A DNA stretch of 64,000 bases from Thermoplasmata archaeon (lineage in GTDB: Archaea; Thermoplasmatota; Thermoplasmata; Lutacidiplasmatales; UBA184): NCBI GenBank assembly GCA_035532555.1, contig DATKQS010000012.1, positions 1-64,000 of the forward strand, written 5' to 3'. Position 1 is the stretch's first letter. Each line of letters starts with the position of its first letter. Made by a program: the position numbers and the translations under genes. Below, piece after piece: positions 54,261 to 62,411 of the stretch. Below the pieces are notes generated by a model. The model had not been told where the DNA came from and did no database searches. It saw only the letters and a program-made list of their open reading frames with translations.

Positions 54261-54347
54261 CGATATAAGGGCTTCTCGTGAATCCCGCGGCGGGTCGAAG
54301 GCGGAGGCACGGCCGGATGCTTCCTCGGTCGCGGCAGGCTAATATCG
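54261..54347. promoter_or_regulatory. Divergent promoters for coiled-coil gene and herA
   Basis: Minus strand: CCTTATATCG (54261-54270) about 23 bases before the coiled-coil ATG. Plus strand: CTAATATCG (54339-54347) about 26 bases before the herA GTG. Both indicate leaderless transcripts. Confidence 0.55.
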
Positions 54348-54368
54348 GGCGGCCCGCTGAATTGGGGC

Positions 54369-55817
54369 GTGGAGGAGGTCGGCCGCATTTTCGGAGACGT
54401 CGGTCTCGGTCGCTTCCAGCTCAGCCTCACCCATCCGGTCGAGCGGGGCGACTACCTGTGCGTCGAGGACGACCTGCACGGCAGCGTGCTCTGCCAGCTC
54501 GACGATCTCCAGCGCAAGAGCGATCTCGACATCGAGCGCGCGCGCACCCTCGTCTCCGCCGACGAAGCGTCGATCCGCGAGAACCTGCTCGGCATCGCGC
54601 GGATCGTCGGGTTTCGGGACCCCCAGGGTCTCGTGAAGATCCCCACGATCCCCTTCCGCCCCGGCGCTCGGGTCTACCGCGCCGAGGACCCCCTCATCGC
54701 CAAGGTGCTCGGCCTGAGCCACCACACGAACTCCGGCGCGTACATCGGACTCCTGCGCAACCACGACCTTCGAGTGGAGCTGGACATCAACCAGCTCGTC
54801 CAACGCCACGTCAGCGTGCTGGCCAAGACGGGCGGTGGGAAGAGCTACCTCCTCGGGGTCCTCATCGAGGAGCTGCTGCGCCACAAGGTCACGTGCGTCA
54901 TCATCGACCCCCACGGGGAGTACAAGTCGCTGCGAACGCCGGCCGACAAGAACGGCGCGCATCACCGCTTCGGCGTCGAATCGCAAGGCTTCTCCCGCCA
55001 GATCCAGGAGTACTCGCCCGACGTCTCCCTCAACCCCTCGGCGAAACCGTTGACGTTCTCGCTGCACCACCTCGAACCGCGCGAGCTGCTGGTGTTCATG
55101 GGGCTGACGAACATCAAGACGTTCCTCGCCCCGCTCAAGCAGCTCATCGAGCGCGTCTCGACAGCGAACCCGGACTACACCGTCGCCGATCTCGTCCGCG
55201 CCGCGGAGAGCGGCGAGGGGGCGATCGCGGAGACGCTCCACGAGCGCCTGCTCTACGTGGAGCAGACCAAGCTCCTGGGACCCCAGGGCACGAGCCTGAG
55301 CGATCTCGTGAAGAAGGGAGAGGCGACGCTGATCAACCTGCGCGGGGTCGCACCCGACGTGCAGGAGCTGGTCGCCGCCCGGATCTCGTCGACCCTGTTC
55401 GAGAACCGGAAGAAGGGCAAGATCCCACCGCTCTTCCTCGTCATCGAGGAGGCGCACAACTTCGCTCCCCAGCAGGGTCAGGTGGTCTGCTCTCGGATCC
55501 TGAAGACGATCGCGAGCGAGGGCCGCAAGTTCGGTCTCGGTCTGTGCGTCGTCACCCAGCGCGCCGCGCGCATCGACAAGAGCGTCCTGAGCCAGTGCAA
55601 CACCCAGCTCATCCTCCAGGTGACGAACCCGCTCGACCTGCGCGCGATCAGCCAGTCCATCGAGGGGCTCACCGCCGGGATGACGGAGATGATCCAGTCG
55701 CTCCCGGTCGGGGTGGCCCTGATCACCGGAGGGGGCTATCACACCCCGCTCTTTTGTGAGATCCGACCCCGCGCGACCCGGCACGGCGGGGAAAGCGTCC
55801 AGATCGTCGAGAACTGA
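54369..55817 (+). CDS. herA: HerA-like hexameric DNA helicase/translocase
   Basis: A 482-aa DUF87-family ATPase. An N-terminal HAS-barrel-like domain precedes Walker A VLAKTGGGKSYLLG near residues 150-163. Walker B is FLVIEEAHNFAPQQG, followed by SEGRKFGLGLCVVTQRAARID and the arginine-finger region QCNTQLILQVTNPLDLRAI. HerA works with the nuclease NurA in DNA end resection during recombination; nurA is not adjacent here. GTG start fits the promoter spacing. Archaeal HerA proteins are about 500 aa. Confidence 0.92.
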   Translation: MEEVGRIFGDVGLGRFQLSLTHPVERGDYLCVEDDLHGSVLCQLDDLQRKSDLDIERARTLVSADEASIRENLLGIARIVGFRDPQGLVKIPTIPFRPGARVYRAEDPLIAKVLGLSHHTNSGAYIGLLRNHDLRVELDINQLVQRHVSVLAKTGGGKSYLLGVLIEELLRHKVTCVIIDPHGEYKSLRTPADKNGAHHRFGVESQGFSRQIQEYSPDVSLNPSAKPLTFSLHHLEPRELLVFMGLTNIKTFLAPLKQLIERVSTANPDYTVADLVRAAESGEGAIAETLHERLLYVEQTKLLGPQGTSLSDLVKKGEATLINLRGVAPDVQELVAARISSTLFENRKKGKIPPLFLVIEEAHNFAPQQGQVVCSRILKTIASEGRKFGLGLCVVTQRAARIDKSVLSQCNTQLILQVTNPLDLRAISQSIEGLTAGMTEMIQSLPVGVALITGGGYHTPLFCEIRPRATRHGGESVQIVEN

Positions 55818-55831
55818 GGCGCGATCGCGCC

Positions 55832-57355
55832 CTAGCGGGCGTAGTCGATCAGGAACCGGGTGACGAGTCGTACGCCAAAGGCGGTCGCCCCGATGCCCTG
55901 GTACGCCGGCTGGAGCCGCCGGGTCGTGATCGTAGTGTACGCTGCGCCGGCGATGTCGAGGTGAGCCCACGGCCCCGATCCGGCGAAATGTTCCAGGAAC
56001 GCTCCGGCCGTCAGCATCCCCGCGAGCGGGATCTCGATGGAGTTGCGCACGTCGGCGACCTCGCTCTTGACCAGCTCCCGGTGGTAGTCGGTGAGCGGCA
56101 TCCGCCATACGGGCTCGCCCGTCGCCTTGGAGGCCGCGAGGATCCGCGTCGCGAGGCGGTCGTTGTTCGACAGGAGCCCGGCCATATCATCCCCGAGAGC
56201 GACCACCTGGGCCCCGGTGAGGGTCGCCAGGTCCACGACGGCGTCCGGGTGGAACTGATCGACAACGAACGCGAGCGCGTCGGCGAGGACCACGCGGCCC
56301 TCGGCATCGGTGTTGGCGATTTCGATGGTCGAACCTCCGTAGGCCCTCACCACGTCCCCGGGCCGGTAGGACGTTCCGCTCGGTACGTTCTCCGCGCACG
56401 CCATCACCCCGATGACCCGCGGGCGGACCCGAAGCTGGGCGGCGGCCCGGAGGATCCCGAGGACCGCGACTGCGCCGCTCTTGTCGAACTTCATGTCCCC
56501 CATCTTGAGCGACGGCTTGATCGAGATGCCTCCGGAGTCGAAAGTGATCCCCTTCCCGACGACCGCGATCGTCGGGACCTTCGCCCCGGCGCCGGGGTAC
56601 TCGAGGACGATCATCCGCGGAGGGTGGGCCGACCCCCCTCCGACCGCGAGATGGCCTCCGCAGCCGAGCCGAGCGAGCTCCTTTTCGTCGTAGACCGTGA
56701 CCTTGAGATGCTCTGCCCGGGCGAGGTCCTCCGCCTCAGATGCGAGCCGCGAGGGGTGCGCCTCGTTCGCTGGAAGGTTCGCAATCTCGCGCGTCCAACG
56801 AACGGTCTCGATGAGGCTCTGTTCCTGGGCGAAGGCACGGCCGAGGGTGCGCGCCTGGGCGCGATGCTCGGAGCCGAGGCAGATCGTTCCTTCCTCCAGG
56901 AGCGGCTCCTTCGGCGCCTTGTACCGCGTGAACTCGTAGCTCCCGAGCCCAATCCCATCGGTCAGAGCGCGCACGGCCACCTCGGGGCTGACGGAGCGGC
57001 CGGTGAACGACGCGAGATGGAAGGCGACGCGGCGCACGCCCTTCCCGCGCACCGCTTTGACGGCGCTCGCCGAGGCGCGACGGATCCGCTCGGCGTCGAG
57101 CCGGTCGCGCGGGCCGAGGCCGAGGATCGCGATGCGTCCGGCTTTCTCGGTCCGGTGGAACACGCTCAGCTCTTGGAACCGGCCGCGGACCTCTCCCGAG
57201 GCCCATCCACGCTGGATCGCGCCTGCGACCGCGGCGTCAGCGGCCGCGAGCGACGAAGGGAACGAGGGATCCTTCCCCGTGGCCTCGGGTACCCCTACGA
57301 TCGAAACGTCGGCGTCCGCCGCGAGCGCCCCTCCGGGATCGAGGCGCACCTTCAC
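55832..57355 (-). CDS. pepA: Leucyl aminopeptidase (M17)
   Basis: A 507-aa two-metal aminopeptidase. VVGKGITFDSGGISIKPS, the active-site NTDAEGRVVLADAL and the Lys/Asp residues in KFDKSGA are complete. The N-terminal macro-like domain is present. Cytosolic, final step of peptide breakdown after the proteasome. It starts 12 bases after sepF, so the two are probably co-transcribed. Convergent with herA. Confidence 0.96.
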   Translation of the reverse strand: MKVRLDPGGALAADADVSIVGVPEATGKDPSFPSSLAAADAAVAGAIQRGWASGEVRGRFQELSVFHRTEKAGRIAILGLGPRDRLDAERIRRASASAVKAVRGKGVRRVAFHLASFTGRSVSPEVAVRALTDGIGLGSYEFTRYKAPKEPLLEEGTICLGSEHRAQARTLGRAFAQEQSLIETVRWTREIANLPANEAHPSRLASEAEDLARAEHLKVTVYDEKELARLGCGGHLAVGGGSAHPPRMIVLEYPGAGAKVPTIAVVGKGITFDSGGISIKPSLKMGDMKFDKSGAVAVLGILRAAAQLRVRPRVIGVMACAENVPSGTSYRPGDVVRAYGGSTIEIANTDAEGRVVLADALAFVVDQFHPDAVVDLATLTGAQVVALGDDMAGLLSNNDRLATRILAASKATGEPVWRMPLTDYHRELVKSEVADVRNSIEIPLAGMLTAGAFLEHFAGSGPWAHLDIAGAAYTTITTRRLQPAYQGIGATAFGVRLVTRFLIDYAR

Positions 57356-57367
57356 GGAGCGATCCGC

Positions 57368-57742
57368 CTACAGGGTGGGACGGAGCTTCTGCCGGTCGAC
57401 CCGGACGCCCGCCGGGGTGATGCAGATCAGGTTCTTGGCGATCCCCGCGACATCACCGCCGATATCCTTCGAGACGTTCTTGAGATCAAGGCTCATGCGC
57501 CGCATCGCCACCTGATCGTTGGCGATCGAGGTGTAGTCCAGGACCACGATGTCGCCCTGGTAGGCGAGCTTCGAGTACGTGCCAACGTCCTCGTAGCGGA
57601 GCACTTCGGCCATCCGTACGGTGCCCCGGGAGCCGAGGGGAGAGTCCTCCCCTTCGAATCCCATCGCTCCGAGATCGAGGAAGCTGCCTTCCTCCAATGT
57701 TTCCGCCCCGTGATGCCGCCTGAGGATCCCACTTTTCGCCAT
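57368..57742 (-). CDS. sepF: Cell division protein SepF (archaeal)
   Basis: A 124-aa DUF552 protein. The core VGTYSKLAYQGDIVVLDYTS, DLKNVSKDIGGDVAGI and LICITPAGVRVDRQKLR matches archaeal SepF, the membrane anchor of FtsZ in FtsZ-based archaea. The N-terminal region (AKSGILRRHHGAE) is basic rather than strongly amphipathic. A TATA-like GCTTATGAAG lies about 38 bases before the ATG. Suggests FtsZ-dependent division in this organism. Confidence 0.9.
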   Translation of the reverse strand: MAKSGILRRHHGAETLEEGSFLDLGAMGFEGEDSPLGSRGTVRMAEVLRYEDVGTYSKLAYQGDIVVLDYTSIANDQVAMRRMSLDLKNVSKDIGGDVAGIAKNLICITPAGVRVDRQKLRPTL

Positions 57743-57827
57743 GGCGTATCGTCCCGTACCTTCGAGAAGAGGGCAGTCGCTTCATAAGCATATGGTTCCA
57801 CGCCCTCGGCGGCCCGGGAGTGGACCC

Positions 57828-58586
57828 CTAGGGAGACCCCGCCGCCGCCTCGCGCCGCGAGAGCGGGATCCGCACACAGATCGTGACGCGGTAGAGGTCC
57901 TGGCCGTCCTTACGGCCGTACAGGGTCGCGGACTCCTTCATCTCGGCCGCGAGGCGGCGCTGGGCGAGCCGGGCGAGGGAGCGGGCCGCCATGGTGTTCA
58001 CGAGGTAGTAGTCCCAGCCTTCGGGCAGCGCCTCACGCCAGGAGATCGCCTTGCGCCAGTCGGCGCGCGCCTCGTGCATCAGTTCGTCCCATTGGACGTC
58101 CAGCCGGGCGCGAAGCGCCCCCGCCTTCTCTCGGGGCCCATCGAGCGTGCCGCGTAGCTGGAGCTGGGCGGTGTAGTAGTGGCCGCTCTTGCGCGAGCAC
58201 TCCGGGCAGGTGTGGTGATCGACCTTTACCGTGAGCGGGACCGCGACCTCCCGTTCGATCCCGCGGAAGCGCAGGCTCACCCGCCCGATGTACTGGTGCA
58301 GGAGCGCGCTCGACCCGGTTTCCTCCCAGCGCACCGTCCGGATGCCCACCTCGGGATGGGCCTCCAATGCCGGGGTCAGGTCCTCTCCGGTGGGGAGCAG
58401 AGAGGAGCCCGAGCGCTCCCAGTGCGATCCCACCTGCCGGGCTCCGCACGTCGGGCACAGGACTACGTTGAACCGCTGCGGGGCCCGCACGAGGATCGAG
58501 CGGCCCATCGTGCACTCCGCGCAGATCCCATCGATGAGCTCGACGTCCGTATGGCCACAAGCCGCACAGAACTCTCCCGTACCCAT
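57828..58586 (-). CDS. NMD3-family protein (archaeal)
   Basis: A 252-aa homologue of the N-terminal part of eukaryotic Nmd3, a 60S export and maturation factor. Four zinc-binding knuckles are visible: CAACGHTD, CAECT, CPTCGARQ and CPECSRKSGHYYTAQLQLRG. GTLDGPREK, WDYYLVN and the C-terminal YRVTICVRIPL complete the pattern. In archaea it is thought to bind the large ribosomal subunit. Starts 12 bases after DUF424. Confidence 0.88.
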   Translation of the reverse strand: MGTGEFCAACGHTDVELIDGICAECTMGRSILVRAPQRFNVVLCPTCGARQVGSHWERSGSSLLPTGEDLTPALEAHPEVGIRTVRWEETGSSALLHQYIGRVSLRFRGIEREVAVPLTVKVDHHTCPECSRKSGHYYTAQLQLRGTLDGPREKAGALRARLDVQWDELMHEARADWRKAISWREALPEGWDYYLVNTMAARSLARLAQRRLAAEMKESATLYGRKDGQDLYRVTICVRIPLSRREAAAGSP

Positions 58587-58598
58587 CTCGGCGCTCTC

Positions 58599-58916
58599 CT
58601 AGTGGCTCATGCTGAAGATCATCGCGTGCGGAACGCCGCCGAGGGTGCCGGATCCGCCGGCCCCGACGTACCCGGCCTCCTCGGCCGCTCGCAGAACTCG
58701 TGGGCCGAGTAGGTTCGCGCTCGTCGCTTGCTCGAGCGCCCAGAGGAGCTCCTCCAGCGAGACCTGGCGTTCGCCGTAGAACTGGGGGGTGACCTTCGTG
58801 GCGTGCCCCGGCCCGATGGGCAGCTCGCGGCCCAAGAGTTCGGCATCGCAGGCCGCCACGACGATCTCGGACCGTACGCGGTGGACCCGCATGACGATCC
58901 CATCTGCCGCGGCCAC
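58599..58916 (-). CDS. DUF424 family protein
   Basis: A 105-aa archaeal protein: MRVHRVRSEIVVAACDAELLG, VTPQFYGERQVSLEELL, ATSANLLGPRVL and the C-terminal GGVPHAMIFSMSH are the DUF424 signatures. It is proposed to have a translation-related role because of gene context. GTG at 58916 is preceded by GGAGG at seven-base spacing and is preferred; the ATG eight codons in (58892) begins the conserved part. Operonic with the NMD3-like gene downstream. Confidence 0.88.
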   Translation of the reverse strand: MAAADGIVMRVHRVRSEIVVAACDAELLGRELPIGPGHATKVTPQFYGERQVSLEELLWALEQATSANLLGPRVLRAAEEAGYVGAGGSGTLGGVPHAMIFSMSH

Positions 58917-58986
58917 GGTCGATCCTCCGCCTTCTAGCACCAGCGACGGTTATGAGCGGCGCGGTCGGCGCCCGGGTCGGCCTCGC

Positions 58987-61116
58987 CTAGAAGCGTACGA
59001 GCTGGAGCGCTCCGGGCCGCGGCTCGAACAGCTCCCCGGAGTTCTTGAGGTAAGAGACCAACTGATCGACCCGGTCCTGGGGGATCCCCTGGGGCTCGGC
59101 GGCCGCCCTCAACTGCTCCAGGGTGAAGGTCCGGCCGGGGTCGTTCGACTGGAGGTCGCGCATGATCTTCAACAGCACGTCCTGGCGCTCCCGCTGGCTG
59201 CGGCTCGTCCCGGTCGTGACCAGATCGATGTCGAGCTTGCCCTCCGAGCTTGAGACGCGGTGCAGGAAGCTGTCCATGATGCGCGTCGCCCGTTGCGCGT
59301 CCTCGACCGTCACGACGTTCGACAGGCGCGCCCGCGCCGAGGCTTCGCTCATGCGGACCAGCGCCTCCAGTTGGCGCGCGGTGATCGGGACGGGGGCGTC
59401 CGGCTCCTCGCCCTGCCGTCGGACGGTGACATAGAAGTCCTCGAGCACAGTCAGCGACGCGTCGGAGAGCGCGGGCCGGATCTTCCGGCGCGCGTAGGCC
59501 ACGTATTTCTTGAGGAGGTCCGCCGAGAACGGCGCGGCATGGGTCCCCGGGGTCCGGCCGGTCGCGTCAGGGATCGCGGGGAGCTCCGAATCGCGGTGCG
59601 AACCCAGGATCCCCTTCGCCAACGTCCGGTCCCGCTCCTGGTTGGGCCGGTCCTTGATCGAGTAGATCACGTCGAACCGGGAGAGCAGCGTCGCGGGCAG
59701 ATCGATCTGTTCGGCGATGGTCCGGTGATCGTCAAAACGCCCCCATTTCGGGTTCGCTGCGGCGAGCACGGGGCATCGGGCATTCAGGGTCGCGGTGATC
59801 CCGGCCTTGGAGATGGAAACGGTCTGTTGCTCGAGGGCCTCGTGCATCGCGGAGCGGTCCTCGGGGGTCATCTTGTCGAGCTCGTCGACGACCGCCATCC
59901 CCCCGTCGGCGAGCACCAGCATGCCCGCCTCGAGGACCCACCGCCCTCCGGCGAAGTCGTCCTTGACCGCCGCGGCGGTGAGACCCGCCGCGGTGGCCCC
60001 CTTCCCGCTCGTGTAGATGCCGCGCGGAGCGACATCGGCGATGTAGCGCAGCAGTTGGCTCTTCGCGGTCCCCGGATCCCCGACGAGGAGAACGTGCATG
60101 TCGCCGCGGGTCCGGATGCCGTCCGGGTGGCGTTTCGCGACACCGCCGAAGAGCTGGAGGGCAATCGCCTCCTTCTCCTCCTCCATCCCTTTGATCGTCG
60201 GAGCGAGGGAGAGGACGATCTTGTCGATCACCGTCGGATCGTCCTGGAACTGGAGGAAGAGCCGCTCCTCCTCCTCGGTGATCTCGATCTCGTCGTACTC
60301 GAGCTGCTTCGATTCGACCGAGTTGCCGATCAGCATGAGGTCGGAGACGGTGTTGCGTACGAGACCGCCTCGGCCGCCTCCGCTCGTGCGCTGTACTCCC
60401 TTCAGGATCCCGTTCGCGACGATCCGGTTCCCGGGAATGACGTGGCCGGCGAGGTCCTCCGTCAGCAGCACCGGTATCCCCTGGGGGTGGGCGCCTCGAC
60501 GGAGCGACTCCGGGTTCTCCTGGACCTCGATCCGCTGGGAGTCGACGTAGGTCGACTTGTCGGCGAGGAAGCGGAACCGCGTCCGCCCCTGGGGCTTCCC
60601 GCACCCGCCCTGGGCCTCGGGGCATTCGAGTGGTTCCCGGAAGAGCATCGCGTCCGCGTCCTGCATCTCGTGGATTTCGGTCCGGCACGCAACGCACTCG
60701 AAGACCGCCTCCCGGACCTGGGGACGGACCTCCGTGACCTTGCGGACGATCCCGTCGAGCGCGAGGAATCGGCCGAGATCGGTCTCTCGGACGTCGCGGA
60801 TCACCCGATGCACGGTCGGAGGGAGTCCCGTGATCCGCAAGCGCAGCCCCGAGAGCTCGGGCCGGTCGAGGGGCAGGAGCTCGCGCAGGCCTCGGACGCC
60901 GGCCGGAAGCACGTCCTCGGGCCGATCGAGCAGCAGGTCCCCGAGGGTCGTATCGATCCGATCGAGGGTCTGGAAGGGGATCTCGAGCGAGCGCTCCTCC
61001 GGGAAGCGGTCGGCGAGCCCGAGGATGTCGGCCCTCAGCCCCGCTTCTTCGAACACCGCTTGCCACCGAGCATGGAGCTCGGTCGGCGCGGGCAGGATCC
61101 GCTTCGCTGCGACCAT
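58987..61116 (-). CDS. mcm: Replicative DNA helicase MCM
   Basis: A 709-aa hexameric helicase. N-terminal OB domain with a zinc-binding module (CVACRTEIHEM and CPEAQGGCGK). The ATPase has Walker A GDPGTAKSQLLRY near residue 345, Walker B VVDELDKM, the sensor stretch LAAANPKWGRFDDHR and arginine finger SRFDV. A C-terminal winged-helix of about 80 residues follows. It lies 13 bases after aspS on the same strand. Confidence 0.97.
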   Translation of the reverse strand: MVAAKRILPAPTELHARWQAVFEEAGLRADILGLADRFPEERSLEIPFQTLDRIDTTLGDLLLDRPEDVLPAGVRGLRELLPLDRPELSGLRLRITGLPPTVHRVIRDVRETDLGRFLALDGIVRKVTEVRPQVREAVFECVACRTEIHEMQDADAMLFREPLECPEAQGGCGKPQGRTRFRFLADKSTYVDSQRIEVQENPESLRRGAHPQGIPVLLTEDLAGHVIPGNRIVANGILKGVQRTSGGGRGGLVRNTVSDLMLIGNSVESKQLEYDEIEITEEEERLFLQFQDDPTVIDKIVLSLAPTIKGMEEEKEAIALQLFGGVAKRHPDGIRTRGDMHVLLVGDPGTAKSQLLRYIADVAPRGIYTSGKGATAAGLTAAAVKDDFAGGRWVLEAGMLVLADGGMAVVDELDKMTPEDRSAMHEALEQQTVSISKAGITATLNARCPVLAAANPKWGRFDDHRTIAEQIDLPATLLSRFDVIYSIKDRPNQERDRTLAKGILGSHRDSELPAIPDATGRTPGTHAAPFSADLLKKYVAYARRKIRPALSDASLTVLEDFYVTVRRQGEEPDAPVPITARQLEALVRMSEASARARLSNVVTVEDAQRATRIMDSFLHRVSSSEGKLDIDLVTTGTSRSQRERQDVLLKIMRDLQSNDPGRTFTLEQLRAAAEPQGIPQDRVDQLVSYLKNSGELFEPRPGALQLVRF

Positions 61117-61129
61117 CGATGGGTTCCCC

Positions 61130-62410
61130 TCACGGTTCGAGCCGGTAACGGTCGCGAGGGAATAAGCGCGCCTCCCGTATGTTCGGGAGGCGGGCGAGTG
61201 CCTGAACGAGACGGTCGATGCCGAGCCCCCAGCCGCCGTGCGGTGGCATGCCGTACCGGAACGCCTCGAGATACCCGGAGAACGACGCCGGGTCGAGCCC
61301 GGCTTCGCGGATCTGCGCCTCGAGACGATCGAGGCGGTGCTCGCGGGGACCCCCGCTCGCGATCTCGAGGCCCTGGTAGTCCAGATCGAAGTAACCCGTC
61401 AGGCTCGGGTCGTCGTCTCGTCGGCCCGCGTAGAACGTGCCGGCCTTGACGGCCGTCGGGTAATCGATCAGGAAGTAGAACGGGTTGCCAAACCTCTCCA
61501 CTGCGATCTCTCCGATCACGCGCTCATCCTCGGTGCCGAAGTCGTGGCTGAGGTCGGTCCGGTTCAGCCACGAGGCGGCGGTCGCGAACGGGATCCGCGG
61601 GAACGGCACCACGATCTCCGGCAATCCGGCCGCGAGAGGATTGTCGGCGCGCATGAGCTGTTCTCGGCTGCTGCGGATGGTGTCGGCGATCACGCCCTCG
61701 AGCGCGTCGCGGACGTCGTCGGGGCCATCGATGTAGCCGATCTCGGCGTCGAGGCTCGTGAACTCGGTGATGTGACGCACGGTGTCGGAGTGCTCCGCCC
61801 GGAACGCCGGCGCGATCTCGAAGACCCGTTCGAACCCGGCGCCGATGAGCATCTGCTTGTACAGCTGGGGGCTCTGTGCGAGAAAGGCCCGCCCCTCGAA
61901 GTACTGGACGGGAAAGAGCGTCGCGCCTCCTTCGGCTCCCTGGCGCAGGAGCTTCGGCGTCTCGATCTCCAGGAACCCCCGCTCGATGAACGAGTGTCGA
62001 AATCCGCTCAGGAGGGCGGCCCGCAGTTCGAAAATCGCGCGCACGGAGGGCTTGCGCAGATCGAGGACGCGGTGGTTGAGCCGGGTGTCGAGCTCCGCCG
62101 GGACCTTGTCCACGACGCCCAGCGGGAGCGGGACCTCCGCCCGAGAGATGAGCCTCACGCGCTCGGGGAGGAGCTCGATCCCCCGGTTCGCGCGCTCCGA
62201 TCGATGGACCGTCCCCTCGACCTCAACAATCGATTCCCGAGGGAGTTCGCCGAGGAGCGCGAACAACGCGGGGTCGGCCTGGCCCTTCTTCAGGGTGACC
62301 TGGGTCGTGCCCGACCGGTCCCGCACGAGAGCGAATGCGACTCCCCCGAGCGCGCGGTACTCCTCGAGATGGCCGGCGATCCGAACGGACGTGCCGTCCA
62401 GTTCGCGCAG
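61130..62410 (-). CDS. aspS: Aspartyl-tRNA synthetase with apparent CTG start
   Basis: A class II synthetase of archaeal type, with OB-fold anticodon domain and a catalytic domain. Motif 1 is GFLEIETPKLL, motif 2 FRAEHSDTVRHITEFT, motif 3 GWGLGIDRLVQAL. The conserved OB-fold begins well upstream of the first usable start (GTG at 62326): in-frame sequence LRELDGTSVRIAGHLEE then YRALGGVAFALVRD belongs to the family, yet there is no ATG, GTG or TTG before it. CTG at 62410, just after the pyrG stop, would give 426 aa, the normal length. A sequencing frameshift is the alternative. Confidence 0.9.
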   Translation of the reverse strand: MRELDGTSVRIAGHLEEYRALGGVAFALVRDRSGTTQVTLKKGQADPALFALLGELPRESIVEVEGTVHRSERANRGIELLPERVRLISRAEVPLPLGVVDKVPAELDTRLNHRVLDLRKPSVRAIFELRAALLSGFRHSFIERGFLEIETPKLLRQGAEGGATLFPVQYFEGRAFLAQSPQLYKQMLIGAGFERVFEIAPAFRAEHSDTVRHITEFTSLDAEIGYIDGPDDVRDALEGVIADTIRSSREQLMRADNPLAAGLPEIVVPFPRIPFATAASWLNRTDLSHDFGTEDERVIGEIAVERFGNPFYFLIDYPTAVKAGTFYAGRRDDDPSLTGYFDLDYQGLEIASGGPREHRLDRLEAQIREAGLDPASFSGYLEAFRYGMPPHGGWGLGIDRLVQALARLPNIREARLFPRDRYRLEP

Positions 62411-62411
62411 C

